Of a stretch of DNA of 64,000 nucleotides, positions 63,011 to 64,000 are shown piece by piece; position 1 is the stretch's first letter, and each line of letters starts with the position of its first letter. A program made the position numbers and the translations under genes. Source of the stretch: Cellulomonas wangleii (lineage in GTDB: Bacteria; Actinomycetota; Actinomycetes; Actinomycetales; Cellulomonadaceae); NCBI RefSeq assembly GCF_018388445.1, contig NZ_CP074405.1:3224001-3288000 (forward strand), written 5' to 3'. The notes under the pieces were generated by a model. The model saw only the letters and a list, made by a program, of their open reading frames with translations, searched no databases and was not told where the DNA came from.

Positions 63011-64000
63011 ATGCGCAACAGCGAGCTCGCCCAGGTGCTGCGCGCGGCCAACCCCTGGTGGTCGCGTCGCCGCCGTGCGTCCTGGGTGCTCGACGACGCC
63101 GACCTGGCGACCCGCGCACGCCACGAGTGGCAGCCGGCGACGCAGGCGGCCCGCTCGCTCCTGGCGGACCTCGCCGCCGGACCCCGTCCCGGCACGGTGA
63201 CCGTCGTCGCCGGCCCGCGCGGCGTCGGCAAGACGACCGCGGTCAAGGACGTCGTCGCGCATCTCGTGGCGGACCCCCGCACCGACCCCCGCCGCGTGGT
63301 GCTCGTCCCGGTCCAACGGACCGAGCCCGACGGCACGGTCGCGCAGTGGGAGCCTGCCGACCTCTCCACGACGGTGCGCACCCCCACCCGGACCGGTGCT
63401 CCGGCGTGCGACGACCCGCGCGTGCTGGTCCTGGACGAGGTGGGCACCGTCGCCGGGTGGCCCCAGGTGGCCGCCCACGCGTTCCACCGCGGCGACCAGG
63501 TGGTCGTCACGACGTCCGTGCTCGACCCCGCCGACCTCGCCGCCCTGGAGCAGGAGGTGCCGGCCGCCACGGTCCGGCGCCTGCACCCCGCGAGCATGTC
63601 CGAGGTCCTGCTCGCCCAGCCGGGCGGTGGCACGCAGGACGTGCGCAGCGCCTACCTGCGCCACGGCGGCCTGCCGCGCGCGCTGGCCGAGCACCGCGAC
63701 CTGGGCGACGTCGGCGACGAGCTGGTCCGGTGGCTGGCGGCGGGGCTGCACCACGACGTCTGCCGCGGCGAGGGCGGCTGCCCGACCGAGCTGCTGCTGG
63801 CGGCGCTGTGCGCGACCACCGACCGGTTCGTCGAGCCGCAGCAGCTGGCACGTGCGCTCCGCCTGTCGACGGCCGAGGTGGCGCGGCTGCTGGCACGCCT
63901 GGAGCAGGCGCACCTGCTGGACCCGCGCCGCGGCCTGGTCGACCCGCTGCTGCACCGGCTGCCGTCACTGCTGGCGCCCGACCGGTACGCCGCACCGTCG
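63011..64000 (+). CDS. AAA ATPase, 5' part (cut by window edge)
   Basis: The frame is open from ATG 63011 to the end of the window, 330 codons, with no stop. It opens MRNSELAQVLRAANPWWSR; NPWW is typical of large predicted ATPases of the AAA_14/DUF4143 type. Walker A is VVAGPRGVGKTTAVK near residue 75, Walker B RVLVLDEVG near 140, and a winged-helix-like stretch LARALRLSTAEVARLLARLEQ is near 285. Such proteins usually act in DNA or small-molecule handling of unknown sort. The 3' part is missing. Confidence 0.8.
   Translation, partial: MRNSELAQVLRAANPWWSRRRRASWVLDDADLATRARHEWQPATQAARSLLADLAAGPRPGTVTVVAGPRGVGKTTAVKDVVAHLVADPRTDPRRVVLVPVQRTEPDGTVAQWEPADLSTTVRTPTRTGAPACDDPRVLVLDEVGTVAGWPQVAAHAFHRGDQVVVTTSVLDPADLAALEQEVPAATVRRLHPASMSEVLLAQPGGGTQDVRSAYLRHGGLPRALAEHRDLGDVGDELVRWLAAGLHHDVCRGEGGCPTELLLAALCATTDRFVEPQQLARALRLSTAEVARLLARLEQAHLLDPRRGLVDPLLHRLPSLLAPDRYAAPS

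Overview
The window is very GC-rich actinobacterial chromosome, most likely Cellulomonas or a close relative. The strongest taxonomic hint is a secreted endoglucanase with the CenA layout (CBM2, Pro/Thr linker, GH6). Third-position G/C bias, GTG starts, mycobacterial-type fatty-acid genes, a SAM-IV riboswitch and many start codons lying 6-8 nt after a TANNNT -10 box (leaderless transcripts) fit this. I see no tRNA, rRNA, CRISPR, phage or IS element. Gene density is high and most gaps are short.

Layout. 1-8.8 kb: end of trpS, gdhA, the cellulase, rsgA, a VanY-type peptidase, an RNB-domain RNase and a pair of overlapping flavin reductases. 8.8-14.2 kb: purL, a metallo-beta-lactamase-fold protein, a DUF2599 lipoprotein, a 56-aa orphan and a decayed alpha/beta-hydrolase. 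14.2-22.4 kb: two copies of a glutamate decarboxylase plus amino-acid antiporter pair, with a pyridoxal-kinase-like gene (pdxK/thiD family) upstream of one copy and a short relic of that gene's 3' end beside the other, the scar of a tandem duplication. A pyrimidine-dimer glycosylase gene sits between the copies. 22.5-31.5 kb: MmcQ/YjbR and MFS genes, then tetR-acyl-CoA oxidase divergent from fadA2-fabG4-htdX, the same gene set as M. tuberculosis Rv0241c-Rv0244c.

31.6-40.5 kb: pentapeptide protein, GNAT-kinase fusion, then a sulfur locus. A group II cysteine-desulfurase-like gene lies behind a SAM-IV riboswitch (- strand), and rhodanese-metZ lies behind a SAM-I riboswitch (+ strand). A few kb further on, a leaderless 9-residue Cys-Cys peptide precedes a short luciferase-monooxygenase-like gene. 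40.5-52.9 kb: DUF72, META lipoprotein, purS-purQ-double GNAT, amidohydrolase, NUC1 nuclease, purC, purD, a helix-turn-helix regulator divergent from an MFS exporter across a four-copy 14-bp repeat, purA and DUF3151. With purL, six purine genes are spread over the window.

53-64 kb: a partner-switching module (PAS/GAF/PP2C/HATPase protein flanked by two STAS antagonists), class II fructose-bisphosphate aldolase, a SpoU-family rRNA methyltransferase, iclR-eda-kdgK for 2-keto-3-deoxygluconate, DedA, a HAD-IIA phosphatase and the start of an AAA ATPase cut by the window edge.

The most notable items are the GAD/antiporter duplication with its pdxK scar, the Cys-Cys leader peptide, the phased 14-bp operator array, and two SAM riboswitch classes within 1 kb on opposite strands. 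I did not find a wholly unknown multi-gene system.
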